Source: Balamuthia mandrillaris
Lineage: Eukaryota; Discosea; Longamoebia; Balamuthiidae
Direction: 5' to 3'
NCBI GenBank assembly: GCA_031835245.1
Contig: JAVKOQ010000539.1
Span: 1-22,500, forward strand
DNA length: 22,500 nt
Shown: positions 8,096 through 17,100 of the stretch, piece by piece
How positions within the stretch are numbered: the first letter of the stretch is position 1
How the letters are laid out: every line of letters begins with the position of its first letter
The notes under the pieces: generated by a model
Told to the model about the DNA's origin: nothing
Seen by the model: the letters and a program-made list of their open reading frames with translations, nothing else
Databases searched by the model: none
Position numbers and translations under genes: made by a program

Positions 8096-8222
8096 AGGAA
8101 AAGAGAGGGAAAAGGGGAAAGATACAAAAAACAAACACACAAAACGAACCTTCCCCCAGTTGCTTCACTATTTCTACCTTCCTGTTGCCAATCTTCAACT
8201 TCCTGCCTTGTATATTTCCCAT
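2632..8222 (-). CDS. NAK-family Ser/Thr kinase fused to an ANTH domain (multi-exon)
   Basis: Exons read on the minus strand: 8222-8150, 7697-7576, 7517-7394, 7304-6904, 6780-6645, 6505-6411, 6337-4336 (with a possible 58-base intron at 4801-4744), 4271 to about 4137, 4094-3883, 3791-3619, 3528-3401, 3327-2632. Splice phases agree at all junctions except the two flagged in the findings. The product is about 1,410 residues: AAK1/GAK-like kinase (1 to about 317), Ser/Lys-rich disordered linker (about 318-890), ANTH domain (about 895-1181), then a Q-rich and acidic/Lys-rich tail. NAK kinases phosphorylate endocytic adaptors, and ANTH proteins bind PI(4,5)P2 and clathrin, so a role at clathrin-coated membranes is inferred. 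The start ATG begins MGNIQGRK, just before the glycine loop, as in family members with short N-termini. The alternative is two adjacent genes, but no stop, promoter-like gap or second start separates them. Confidence 0.75.
3401..4555 (-). other. ANTH domain (AP180/CALM-like), spread over five exons
   Basis: Successive exons encode helices typical of the ANTH fold: YCLCLAEATT; DIVSRLTLGHSLVYFKSLAVLHVLMSEG (aligns to RL...W.V..KSLI..H.LM..G of AP180/CALM; positions about 4336-4420); then ASRIIGEYAVYIIKKL; then QALDLLSDITTLGDLIF and VPLLQEAYSLF; and finally YYQQLFKNLRKFYKRA and the closing MPSLPE. The order and spacing match the whole ANTH domain, about 285 residues. The basic phosphoinositide motif (K-A-T-x6-P-K-x-K-H in AP180) is not kept: the corresponding stretch EATTPQTLHMDMQ has no lysine. 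Assignment is from pattern only. Confidence 0.75.
3536..3567 (-). repeat. (CT)n microsatellite at a 3' splice site
   Basis: About 16 CT units (sense strand) end a few bases before the acceptor ATTATAG at 3529. They apparently form the polypyrimidine tract of the intron between the two last ANTH exons. Confidence 0.85.
4556..6337 (-). other. Disordered Ser/Lys/Pro-rich linker between kinase and ANTH domain
   Basis: This is most of the large seventh exon. It begins KIAHEKVIEPPSLAS directly after the kinase and continues for about 570 residues rich in Ser, Pro, Lys, Thr and Gln, with repeated basic clusters and poly-Ser runs and no recognisable fold. Long disordered tails are normal after AAK1/GAK/Prk1 kinase domains. 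A change of reading register occurs near 4690-4800: the first register reaches a stop at 4673, while the ANTH domain lies in another register. A GT-AG intron of 58 bases (4801-4744) would reconcile them exactly; a one-base slip in the CTT-rich stretch is the alternative. Confidence 0.7.
6564..6595 (-). repeat. (CT)n microsatellite in kinase intron 5
   Basis: About 16 CT units on the sense strand lie inside the intron 6644-6506. Confidence 0.85.
6836..6901 (-). repeat. (CT)n microsatellite in kinase intron 4
   Basis: About 30 CT units on the sense strand start immediately after the donor GTA at 6903 and fill more than half of the 123-base intron. Confidence 0.85.
7698..8149 (-). repeat. Kinase intron 1 made largely of CT and TTC microsatellites
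   Basis: This 452-base intron interrupts the glycine-loop codon. On the sense strand it holds CT runs at about 8012-8094 (two blocks) and 7761-7802, a TTC run at about 7961-8001, and other pyrimidine-rich sequence between. Long hydrophobic reading frames across it are artefacts of the pyrimidine content. The splice sites give the continuous reading QLGEGGYSFV. Confidence 0.85.
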
Positions 8223-8890
8223 TTTGTTTTAACAAAAATCTGTTCGTGTTTCGTTCTTGCACTTGTGGAGGTTATTATATCAAAAAAAAAAAATACATGC
8301 AATCACAATCAGATCAGATGAATTCGATATAAAAACAATAAATAAATAAAAAAACGTACACTTGCACTTCAACAAACAAGGAAAAAAAAAGATCAACAAC
8401 AAACGGTTTATCCTCTTTCTAAAGGAAGCAGATATCTTCCTCCTGTCCACACGCACCCCCCTTCTTTGTGTGTGCGTTTTGAGTTCGAATAATCACTGGT
8501 CGCCCCCCGCAAATCTCTCCTCTCTCCTCTCTCCTCTCTCTTTTGCTTCTCTTCACCTTCTGTTTTTTGTGACTAGTCAGGCGACAATTATTTGTTCGTC
8601 TCTGAAAGAAATAATTCAAAACACCAATCATAAATCAAAAGGATAAAATTGTTGACCATAAATAGGACCTGATCTAGATCTGTAATCAATAATTTCTGAT
8701 TTATTATTGCTCCTTTCGGTCTATTTTAGTCCATCGCGGATCCCCAAGCGAAATTGTGTGTTATCAAATTGTGTCTACGTGTGCCGTTTGGACGGAGTAA
8801 CACGGGCAGGAACCGCAGTTCGTTGTGTGAGTCGGTGATTTTGTATTCTCGCCCAACAAAGCACAAAAGTTGTTTGAAGGTAAGGCTTCG
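8223..8890. other. 5' flank of the kinase-ANTH gene; no gene seen
   Basis: AT-rich sequence with A-runs (8281-8292, 8341-8354) and a CCTCTCT-repeat patch near 8518-8541. I see no convincing TATA box, splice-linked exon or coding signal. The upstream part presumably contains the kinase promoter. Open frames here lack recognisable domains. Confidence 0.4.
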
Positions 8891-8917
8891 CTCTCTCTCT
8901 CTCTCTCTCTCTCTCTT
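8891..8917 (+). repeat. (CT)n microsatellite after a possible splice donor
   Basis: About 13 CT units on the plus strand follow AAGGTAAGG at about 8877-8885. In the host genes here, CT runs lie on the sense strand inside introns, so this may mark an intron of an unrecognised plus-strand transcript. The open frames around it show no known domain. Confidence 0.5.
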
Positions 8918-9079
8918 TGTCTCTTTCGGCTTGAAAAGGTGCCCAAGGTACCACCACTTTGTGGCCCCTGCGTACGACCTAGTCTCAAGAAGTTCAATCA
9001 GCCCTCCGAAACACCTAACCAAGCGTGGCCCGGGGCCGTGCTCGTGCTCGTGCTGTTTATTTGGGTGTATAAACTTAGT

Positions 9080-9335
9080 TTACTGGCACAGACCTTCCAG
9101 TTCCTTTTGCAGATTCTCGTATTCCTCCTCTTCTCCAAGCGAACGTTCCCGGTCTCATCTAACCATCGTTTCACCTGCTCCAATCTTACCTCTGGCTCGC
9201 CATTAAGTTGTCGCTGAAGAGGATAGGGGGTGTTCTCAGGTCTGTCGCTCGCTGTGATGGTTTCTCTCAAATGCATGCATGCGAACGTTTGCAACGGAGA
9301 TCCCTCTTGTGTGATCTTTCTTCTTTCCTTCTTGA
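9080..9335 (-). pseudogene. Probable Hsp70 C-terminal remnant
   Basis: Reading leftwards, the minus strand gives a stretch with PLQTFACMHLRETI, then VRLEQVKRWLDE, then in the next register EEEEYENLQKELEGLCQ and a TAA at 9082-9080. The order resembles the end of Hsp70 proteins: a helix like LE.YA...+.T+, a WLD motif, then EEYE...KELEG(V/L)C. The expected tail after the Cys is missing, and the two parts lie in different registers (the shift is between WLDE and EEEEY, near 9140-9160). It is therefore probably a broken copy rather than a working gene. No upstream Hsp70 nucleotide-binding motifs are seen. The match is short and could be a coincidence of helical composition. Confidence 0.35.
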
Positions 9336-10079
9336 TCGGACGTGGACCAATGGGAGTGGTTCTTGCAAACGCCAGAAAAAAAATGTGAAATATTTTCTTG
9401 GAAGATATATATCAGTATAGTCTAGTTGTCTTCGGTTAGGCGAGCGGGGCACTCTAACTCTTTTATTTCTTTCTAGTGGCCTTCAAGTTCCTCCTGAGTT
9501 AAAAGGTTTTTCCCTGGGCCTCTTTGGCTTCAATTTTGAGGGATACATCCAAACTAAATTTTGTAAAGTTATATACATATATAGTACAATAAATATGATA
9601 GGTGTGCTATAGCACTATAGAACAAACAAAAAGTGTTCAAAGTTGAAAGTTGTGTACTTTCATAGTTATCAAACCAAGAGCATTCAACTGCTTTGGCACT
9701 TCCCTAAGTTGCTTCAAAGCACATCATTTATGCATGAATTGGCCCAAGGCCCTTTCCACATGCTCACAGATTGTAGTGATAGCTTTGTTGTCCTTTTGCT
9801 TCTTTGTAAGGTGATAGTCTTCACAAGCAGCTGTGTAATTTCTTTTTACCTAACCTAAAGGGATGAGTGTGAATACTGTCAGCTTGGGAGAAGTGGATTT
9901 GCTTGTGGACAGGTCATGCTCTATGCTATCTGTAAGCTCATCTCAGGTACACAGGGTGGTTGGTAAAGTAGAAGGCAATTAGTACTGCATTCCACTGCCA
10001 GCCTGTGACTTAAAGAGAGGCTAACACAGTGTGAGTAGGGACACAAGTGTGCTGTGCATCTTAACCAAGGGTAGAAGGG
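9336..10079. other. Unassigned AT-rich region, possibly retroelement relic
   Basis: No gene is recognisable. The minus strand between about 9850 and 9640 reads as plausible but interrupted protein without a known domain. Since it continues leftwards from family-C retroelement remains on the same strand, it may be an old internal region. This is a weak inference. Confidence 0.3.
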
Positions 10080-10395
10080 TGTTGTAAAATAAGAACAGGA
10101 ATGATAGCGGAGACAAAGTAAGTACGAGACCCAAACTTAATTTACTAAAAGAATACAAGTAGAGTATTTTGTTGTAAGTTGTCCTGAGAGAAGAAAGAAA
10201 GAAAGTAGAAGAAGCAGTATTTAAACTGAAAGAAAGAACCATAAAAGAAGAAAAAGAAATATCAGCATAAAAGGGGAAGAAGAAAAAAGGAAACATCAAA
10301 AAAAAAGAGAAGGAAAAGATGAGAGGTTTCCTCAGGTCGACGGCAGAAGGAGAACTCGGCAGAAAGAAGAGCTACTATGTTGGAGTTTTCCAACA
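10080..10395 (-). mobile_element. Solo LTR, family A (older copy)
   Basis: It begins TGTTGTAAAATAAG on the plus strand and ends GTTTTCCAACA, with TGTTG/CAACA inverted ends. It is flanked by a 4-bp target duplication AGGG (10076-10079 and 10396-10399). It matches the 305-bp family-A LTRs at 20645 and 21301 along its length, with many differences and small length changes, so it is clearly older than they are. No internal region accompanies it. Confidence 0.85.
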
Positions 10396-12475
10396 AGGGG
10401 AATAACTGCTGATCTGTCCAGTGGGAGGAGAAACCTGTGAAAGAGAAGAAGAAGAGGTGATTGAAAAAAGGATGGAGAGTGGAAGAGCTACCTAGTGTGG
10501 CTAAAAGAGAGGAAGGGAAAGCAATAGCATTGTTGTTGATTTGTTTTTCCAAAGCGTCTAGTGTGCTCAGAGTGAAGAAAACAGTGTATGTACAGTTCTT
10601 CAATCCTATGACAAGTGTAGGACGTTATGTATAAGGGGAAACAGAAGTAGTAGTTGTGTTGACAGTAGAAAAACTGTTTATATAGCTGAGAAGGAAGAGA
10701 TAAAGGTGGTGAAGTGATGAGCCACTGTTATAGCTTCTTCATGGCCTTTCTGATGTGTTATCAAACCGTGTTGTTCTGTTTCTTTCACATTATGTTCAAA
10801 CTCAGGACAGTTGAGAATGTTGAGTCTTAGTTGAAAAGATTGTGAGAGCATGTGAAGATACTCTTGTTGTGAATGCAACGCTGTTCATGAACGGTGTTGA
10901 AAGTAGCTGAGGCTTCATGATGTGAATAGTACAAAAGGGGATTTGATTTACTTGTGTAAGTCAAAAAATGGTTGGTTAAATCCATCCTTAGAAATAAAAG
11001 AGTTGGTGATGACACAAGAAGTGTATAAAGAGACTCTGGCAGTTGATTAGACTGTTCTGAACACTTGATTTCAGGAAGCTCAAACACTGTTGAGGCCATT
11101 TAAAGAAAAAACCATGCTCAAAACACCATTTTGAACACTTAGTGTTCCTGGTGTTTGGTATGTGTGTGAGTAAATGTGTAAAAAGGACACTGCTGAACAC
11201 TATCCATATTCTTCTGGAATTATTACTTTGCTAGATCAATTATTGATTGTCTGTAAAGAACAGAATTAGATAATTTTGTAAGGTCCTCTTCTTCAACTAT
11301 ATCATAGGAGACAAAAGCTCCTTCAGGAGGTCCATGCTCATAAAGATCTCAAGTAAGGCCTTTGTCATTTTCTTAACATGTTTCATCCTCAATCAACAAA
11401 TGTCTAGCAAAGGCATTAATGGTAACAAAGGTATATTAGTATCCTTTAGTCATCAAGGGCAATCTCATTACTGAGATTCATGCAGACCAACTTATTAGCA
11501 ATGATGTGATCCAATAGCCTGTTAGCTTGCCTCCTGGCTTCTTGACCTTGGCTTTATCATGCCAAATTGCACATCTTGATAAAAGCACTGCTCATGAGGG
11601 CCAACTAACAGAGTGTCTTGCATTGACATGTCTCCTTGAAGTCTTCAATAGCTTTGATAATCTATGAAAATTCATTGTTGTTATGTAGAAGGTCATGTTT
11701 GGTAAAACTTGTAAGGAGCCATTTTCTTGTGATTATTTCCCATGGTTGTCTTTGTTTTCTAATCAACTCTTTTCTCCTCTGTCTTTGGAAGTAACCTCCT
11801 TGTAGTTCTTTAGATGAATAGTAGTATTGACTTCATTAAAAGTAAAATCACAGCTGAAACTATTGGCTTTTAAATATTCTTTCCTTGGTCAGTGAGTAAC
11901 TTGGATATAGTTGAATTCTTGTAGCTTGGCTAAATTGAATCTACTTCACTAACTTTTTGAAGGGTTTTTTGGGAGAACAGTCATTGCACTGAGTAGTTAA
12001 TGTCTCCAATGCTATAGAAGGAGGACAACAGCATAAACCTTCTTCTTCATGATGCACTTATTGAGCTATGACTAAAAAGCTTCTTGTTACCTTAGGGTAC
12101 AACGTGGTATAGCCTATCTTTCCTTTTTACTCCATTCCCAAACCTTTTCTTCAGTCCATCAAGTCTTAATCATCTTTTTTTTCCTTGTCCTTTGCCCATT
12201 TGCTGTTCTTGTTGTTGCTACTTGGCTGTTTCCTCAAGAACTCCACCAATAGGTCATCACAGTGCAAATCAAAATGATACTAAAAAAACTTCTGCTTGTG
12301 TCCATCAGATCTTATCTATTCTTCATTGGAATGTAGCTAAAGGACATAATCACAGGCTCAAACTGATCAAATTTCAATTATATAATAAATTCATTATAAA
12401 ATGAAGGCTTCCATATAAGTAATATAGTACTTCATAAGGAAATATCAATAACTACCACATTATGTTGAATTTGAA
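10396..12475. other. Degraded AT-rich sequence, probably old retroelement remains
   Basis: No intact gene. At about 10985-11035 a stretch resembles the end of the family-C LTR found near 12820 (shared AATAAAAGAGTTG, ACAAGAAGTGTAT). Minus-strand frames left of it (about 10400-10980) read as low-grade protein of unknown type, perhaps gag. A palindrome GAACACTTAGTGTTC lies at 11133-11147, with further copies of GAACACT around it. From 11230 to 12475 I recognise nothing. Confidence 0.35.
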
Positions 12476-12712
12476 TCAAAATGTAGAACTATAAAGACAA
12501 TTCAGTCTCTCTTCAACACTAAACAATGGATAGGAATCCTTTGCTGTCTGTTTGTTTAACTCTTGGTAGTCAATCCAGAATCCTGGCTTTCTATTCTTCT
12601 TGATGACAATGATTATAGAGTGTGTCCATTTATTGACAGATTTGTGAATAATACCCATGAATAATCTATCATCAATGGTCGTCTGAACCTTTGATTTCAC
12701 CTTTCATCCATT
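12476..12712 (-). mobile_element. Ty3/gypsy reverse transcriptase fragment (fossil)
   Basis: The minus strand encodes a stretch with IDYQELNKQTAKDSYPL, the characteristic N-terminal palm segment of Ty3/gypsy reverse transcriptases (usual form C-I-D-Y-R-x-L-N-x-x-T-x-K-D-x-Y-P-L). Only this segment is recognisable. It is old, truncated at both sides and without its own LTRs. Confidence 0.75.
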
Positions 12713-12819
12713 CTTGCTCAAGGAAGTGGCAAACTATTTTAACATTGTTGTGAAGTTGTTCTGGACCCTAGCTGAGACCATCATCCTTTTGTCCTTTGTC
12801 TATAAGTTATACTAACACA

Positions 12820-13019
12820 GGAATAAAAGAGTTGATGACAAGACAAGAAGTGTATTCAAGAGAATAGAAGAAGGACAACAAGAGTGAATCTCCGACGTTG
12901 CTTCAAAGTACACCCAGAGAAAGGAAGGATGGGGGAATATAAAAGAAAGAAGAGCTGAGGGTCCGGGACGGATCCAACATGAGGAGTCTTGAGATAAGTG
13001 TTGGTGGTTTTTACCAACA
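12820..13019 (-). mobile_element. Probable solo LTR, family C
   Basis: Read on the minus strand it starts TGTTGGTAAAAACCACCAACA, a terminal hairpin like those of families A and B, then has a TATA-like CTTTTATATTCC and a T-rich end. The heptamer TAACACA flanks both sides (12813-12819 and 13020-13026). The left boundary is uncertain because it does not end in the usual CA. It separates a reverse-transcriptase fossil from an integrase fossil that lies on the opposite strand. Confidence 0.55.
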
Positions 13020-13044
13020 TAACACATCTTAGAGGAACATTGAG

Positions 13045-13622
13045 GCTGCCCAATTCGCGATCAATCAAAGGCTGACTTCCAGGCATAAATTGACGCCTTT
13101 TGAGCTCTTTCTTGGACGCCCTGTCAACCTTCCAAGTGACTATTCCAACGTGGAATCTGATCCCATTCCAGAGGCTGACCGCCTTGCACAGATTGCCAAG
13201 TTGCATTCTGTTGTCTGGCCTGCTGCTTCTGATGCTACCGACCTCTACAACCAGATCATGTCTGTAGCGCATGACTCTTCTGTTTCCTTGGTGGAATTCA
13301 AGCCAGGTGACACCGTTATGCTTCATCATTCTGCCACCACCTCCAAGATGGATCCGAAGTATCTTGGCCCTTTCTCCATCAAATGCAGAACCAAGAGTGG
13401 TGCCTACATACTAGTGGACGTTACTGGCAACGAGTTGTAAGATCGTATCCCTCCTTCTCTTCTCAAGCTAGTTCCCCCTCTTCCCTCTGGTTCCTCGATA
13501 CCTCTATCCTCTATTCCAGTTCTTCCTGATAAGACCGATATGGAATCTCAAGCCAACCTCGATGGATCTGACGATGTTAATTCTGAGTCCAATGATGATG
13601 ATGACGACTCCTCCAAGTCCTA
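13045..13622 (+). mobile_element. Integrase C-terminal fragment of a Ty3/gypsy element (fossil)
   Basis: The plus strand reads FAINQRLTSRH, then TPFELFLGRP (the common TPFEL.FGR motif at the end of the integrase core), a helical linker, VEFKPGDTVMLHH and KYLGPFSI (the GPF motif of gypsy integrase C-terminal domains), then GAYILVDVTGN. A Pro/Ser-rich and Asp-rich tail follows to about 13620. Catalytic core and chromodomain are not seen. It is a fragment of an element related to, but distinct from, the one at 20950-22300. Confidence 0.8.
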
Positions 13623-13652
13623 CGCTATCATTCCCGTTCTTATTTTACAACA
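13623..13652 (+). mobile_element. Tail of a family-A LTR (fragment)
   Basis: Thirty bases ending TTCTTATTTTACAACA match the plus-orientation end of family-A LTRs. The rest of the LTR is absent; the integrase fragment abuts it directly. Confidence 0.65.
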
Positions 13653-13654
13653 AT

Positions 13655-13982
13655 AGCCCATAAAGTTGGTTTGCAAGGGGCCAGTTAGATCAATGGCAAT
13701 ATGCTCTAAAGGAAAGGTAGCATTTATGGACTGAGAGGGTGGAAGCTGAGCTGTATAATATTGAAGTAAAGGCATTCCTTGCAATGGCATACTGTATTAT
13801 GGCAGTCATTGCAAATGTTGGTCCAAAAGTAATCTTCCTTGAAAACTTTGTGAAGAAGACTTTCAGCACCTTCATGGCTGATAGAGTGGAGTTGTTCCAA
13901 GATTTGTTGACATATGTTAAGTGGAGGCACTATTTTGCTAAAACATTCCTTGAAGAAGTTGTTTAATGTATGTAATGGAGCT
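13655..13982 (-). mobile_element. Integrase zinc-binding and early core fragment (fossil)
   Basis: The minus strand encodes the H2C2 zinc domain of a gypsy integrase (HEGAESLLHKVF, then CHNTVCHCKECLYF), then PLEHIAIDLTGPL, which contains the first acidic residue of the DDE core. It ends at the family-A LTR fragment on the left and at a family-B LTR on the right. It is more diverged than the neighbouring 13983-18346 element and probably belongs to an older copy. Confidence 0.75.
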
Positions 13983-14182
13983 TGTTGATGGGGAATAACC
14001 CTGCGGATCAAGAAAGGGACGGCACGTAAGCGACTCTGGGTTTATTCACAAGAAAAGGGGTGTGGACCAAAGTGTGTGCTTTGAATGTGTCGCGAGGAAA
14101 AGGGGAAAATAAAAAGGGCGAGAAAATTTGGAGGTATCGGGGAGAGTGTTGACAAGAAGTCATAATAGTTGGTTTTCCAACA
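13983..14182 (-). repeat. Family-B LTR, 3' copy
   Basis: 200 bp with TGTTG/CAACA ends. In element orientation it starts TGTTGGAAAACCAAC, a short terminal hairpin. It pairs with 18149-18346. Confidence 0.88.
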
Positions 14183-17100
14183 TCACTGCCTTCCCAAAGA
14201 GAACTAACGGCCGATGGAGTGGAGTCGTTCCAAGATTTGTTGCCGTTCGTTGGGTGGAGGAACCGTTTTGCTGAGAAGGTCCTTGATGAAGTCGTTTAAC
14301 GTACGTGAGGGAGCCGAGAGTTGGCTGTCGTCAAGTTTGATGTTGTTGACTTTGGGTTTAGGGGCCAGAGTTTTGGCGTTCTGAGGAACTTGAGGAACAT
14401 TCAGCGGTGCATTGCAGAGGATGGAAGGAGCGTACAATTGTGAGAGGGAGTCCTCTAAGATATGATGAATGCCAGGCTGATGGAAAACCTTGAAGTCGTA
14501 GTGAAGGATTACAAGAGCCCAGTGTACAAGCATGCTGTTGAGGTCTTTTGTGTTGAAAAGATGCACAAGAGGTCTGTGGTCTGTGTAGAGTAGGAAGTGT
14601 TGGCTGATGAGGTAGTAATGGAATCTGTCAAGCATGAAGATGATAGCAAGCAGCTCTCGTTTGATGGAAGGATAATTGCGTTGAGCAGGGTTAAGAGCCT
14701 TGCTGACGAAGCAGATGTAGCTACACTTGCCGTTGTCATCTTCTTGGTAAAGTACAGCGCCAACACCATGCTGAGAAGTGTCAGTGCCAACATGAAAGGG
14801 GTTTGTCCCAATCTGGTGCACTTAAGATGGTTGGACTGGAGATGACGTGCTTGAAAGTGTCAAGTGCTTGTAGACAGTCATCATTCCAATAAGGTCGGAT
14901 ATCAGGGACATTCTGGAGAGGTTTGAGGGGTGCCACAATCTCTGCATAGCAAGGGATGTAGTCCTGAAGGAAGTTGGTGAAACCTAGGATACTCTGTATT
15001 TGTTTGCCTGTGGTGGAAGTAGGTAGAGTAGAAAAGGTAGAGATTTTCTCTAGGTCAGGTAGGCAGCCATCTCTTGATACAATATGACCAAGGAGTCGCA
15101 CTCGAGTATATCCAAACTGGCATTTCTTGAGGCGGAGGCGGAGGCCTGTAACAGTGAGGGCATTGATGACCTTGACAATGTCACTGATGTGCTGTTCTAG
15201 CGAAGAGGATTTGGTGAAGACCAAGATGTCGTCCACATAGTGGGAGGAGATGTCGATCAGGAGGCGAAGGGTGGCTGCAATGAAGCAGGACATGACAGCC
15301 TGAACGTGCTTGACACTGAAAGGTGTGCCTACGAACTTGAGCCGTACGCCATACCATGTGAAGGTAAGCTTTTCTTGGTGAGGTGGATAAACCAGGATTT
15401 GGTTGTAGGACCAGACGAGGTCCAAAAGGGTAGCCCATTTGAGGCCTAGAGCTCATTCGATGAGAACTTTGGTGTCCTCAATCAGGTACTCGTCATCAGC
15501 AAGGAGAAAGTTAATGCCACTGGGGTCAATACAGATTCTGACTTTTGACCATTTGCCATGTTTGTCTTTTTTGGGGACTGGAAGGATGGGAGAATTCCAT
15601 TGGCAGTTGAGTGAAGAGAGTGCAATGACGCCATGTTGGAGCCATACGGTGAGTTGCCTAAAGACTGAGTTGTGATAGATCTCAGGGATGGTGTACTGTT
15701 TGCAGAAAACAGGTTTGGCATTGCTGGTGTTAAGGTAAATTACGCTTTCTGGAAGGGAACTGCTGGGGCCGTGAGGCACTTGCTGGTTGCGCTGGAGCGC
15801 ATCATGGATGCCTTCAGTGATCTTTCAAGCAGTGTCAGGAGGAGGAGGAAGCTCAACACATTTGTCCTTGTCAGAAATGTTGAAGTCGTCTTCCTTGAAT
15901 TCTTCTCATTCACTAGGAAGAGGATAATGCACAGGACGGCTGAAAAGACCAACGCTAATGCGTCACATGATGTCTCTTCCAAATAGGATCTCATGCTCAC
16001 CTTGAAGAGGCATGATGAAGAAGTGGTGAAACAACTTGCGAGAACCACAGTCAATGTGGACATGTGCCACACAGTGGGTAATGTGGGTGGTGGACCTGTC
16101 GCCTAACATGATTTCCATATTGTCTATGTTGGAGATGATGGTGTGGTGGCGTTTACAGGATGTATCTTTCCGTTGCTGCTGGAGAGATGAAGGAGTGTGA
16201 TGCACCAGAGTCTATGAAGCCTGTGGCACACTGACAGTTAAGGAGGATGGGAGCCGTGATGGGAGGTTCCACTTTGTCCTTGCAGTCATCTTCTACATCG
16301 TCATCATCATCTGTGTTGAGACCTTCCACATGAATAGCTTCAGGGGTGACTACAGGGCTGGGAGCGTCCGTAGTAGAGTCAGAAGCGTTGCCAGGGTGAA
16401 GGAGGGAGTTAAGGTCGATGGCAGCAAGCTCTACGTTGCCTTGAATCTCCCAGGCATGGTGGACTGCTTCCATGAACTCCTGCTTTGCGGTAGCATCCAG
16501 TGCATTGGTAGATGGCTGGTTGGTGCCAGAAGGAGGCGGAGCCAGTGAAGGAGCTGGTGAAGGAGACAGTGATGAAGGTGGCAATGATGCTGAAGCCGGT
16601 TGCTGAGATGTTGATGTCTGCGCTTGGCTAGCGTTGAGTGCTGCAGGCTGGCGGGGTTTACACTGATGACCAGGATGCCAAGGCGCTGAGCACTTACAGC
16701 AGGTGTGTTTGTTGGAGGACAGAGGATGTCCTGATGATGAGGAAGAAGATGAGGAGGACCCATTGTTGTTGCCATTGTGGCGTTGGCCGGTGTTGGCTTT
16801 GCTAGGCGTCTGGGTGCCGTCTTTCATCTGTTTAATCCGTTTACATTCAGCTGCTGAATGTCCAGATGTTGGGTGAAGAGGGCAGCTCATACTAGAGGGA
16901 GCTTTGTGTGTGTAAAGATTAGCTTCAACACTAAGAGCTATCTGTACAGCTTGGTTGTATTTCTCTGCGTTCCATGAGAGTAGCATGTTGTTGACCGATT
17001 CCAGGAGGCAAGGGTTGAGGCAGCATTTCAGCACGGCTATTTTCTGCGCTTCAGACGGCTGCTCAGTCATCTGTTGAAGGATGTTGTCCATCCTCTCAAT

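Larger units (their letters stand above)
6411..8222 (-). other. NAK-type protein kinase domain (exons 1-6)
   Basis: The six exons give a complete kinase domain. It has the glycine loop GEGGYSFVFLV, catalytic Lys in YALKRM (K45), HRDLKVEN (Asp near 169), CDFGSAT (Asp near 187), an activation segment ending YTTVPYRAPEM, then KVDVWALGCLLYKL and the C-lobe motif NPDPDKRP. HRDLKVEN, DFGSAT, YTT.PYRAPEM and NPDPDKRP are diagnostic of the AAK1/BIKE/GAK/Ark-Prk group. All catalytic residues are present, so it should be active. Two acceptors for exon 4 lie 6 bases apart (exon start 7304 or 7298) and would give forms differing by two residues. The N-terminus begins Met-Gly followed by basic residues. 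Confidence 0.92.

Noticed and set aside
7477-8262. Hydrophobic minus-strand frames that look like membrane proteins
   Set aside because: The Leu/Ser/Phe richness comes from CT and TTC repeats in kinase intron 1; the kinase exons on either side splice together.
8754-9217. Plus-strand open frames around the CT microsatellite as a host gene
   Set aside because: A GTAAGG donor is present, but no matching exon with a known domain or good codon pattern was found, so only the microsatellite is annotated.
9643-9858. A small plus-strand hydrophobic protein
   Set aside because: No start context or motif. The minus strand reads more like protein, so the frame is probably chance.
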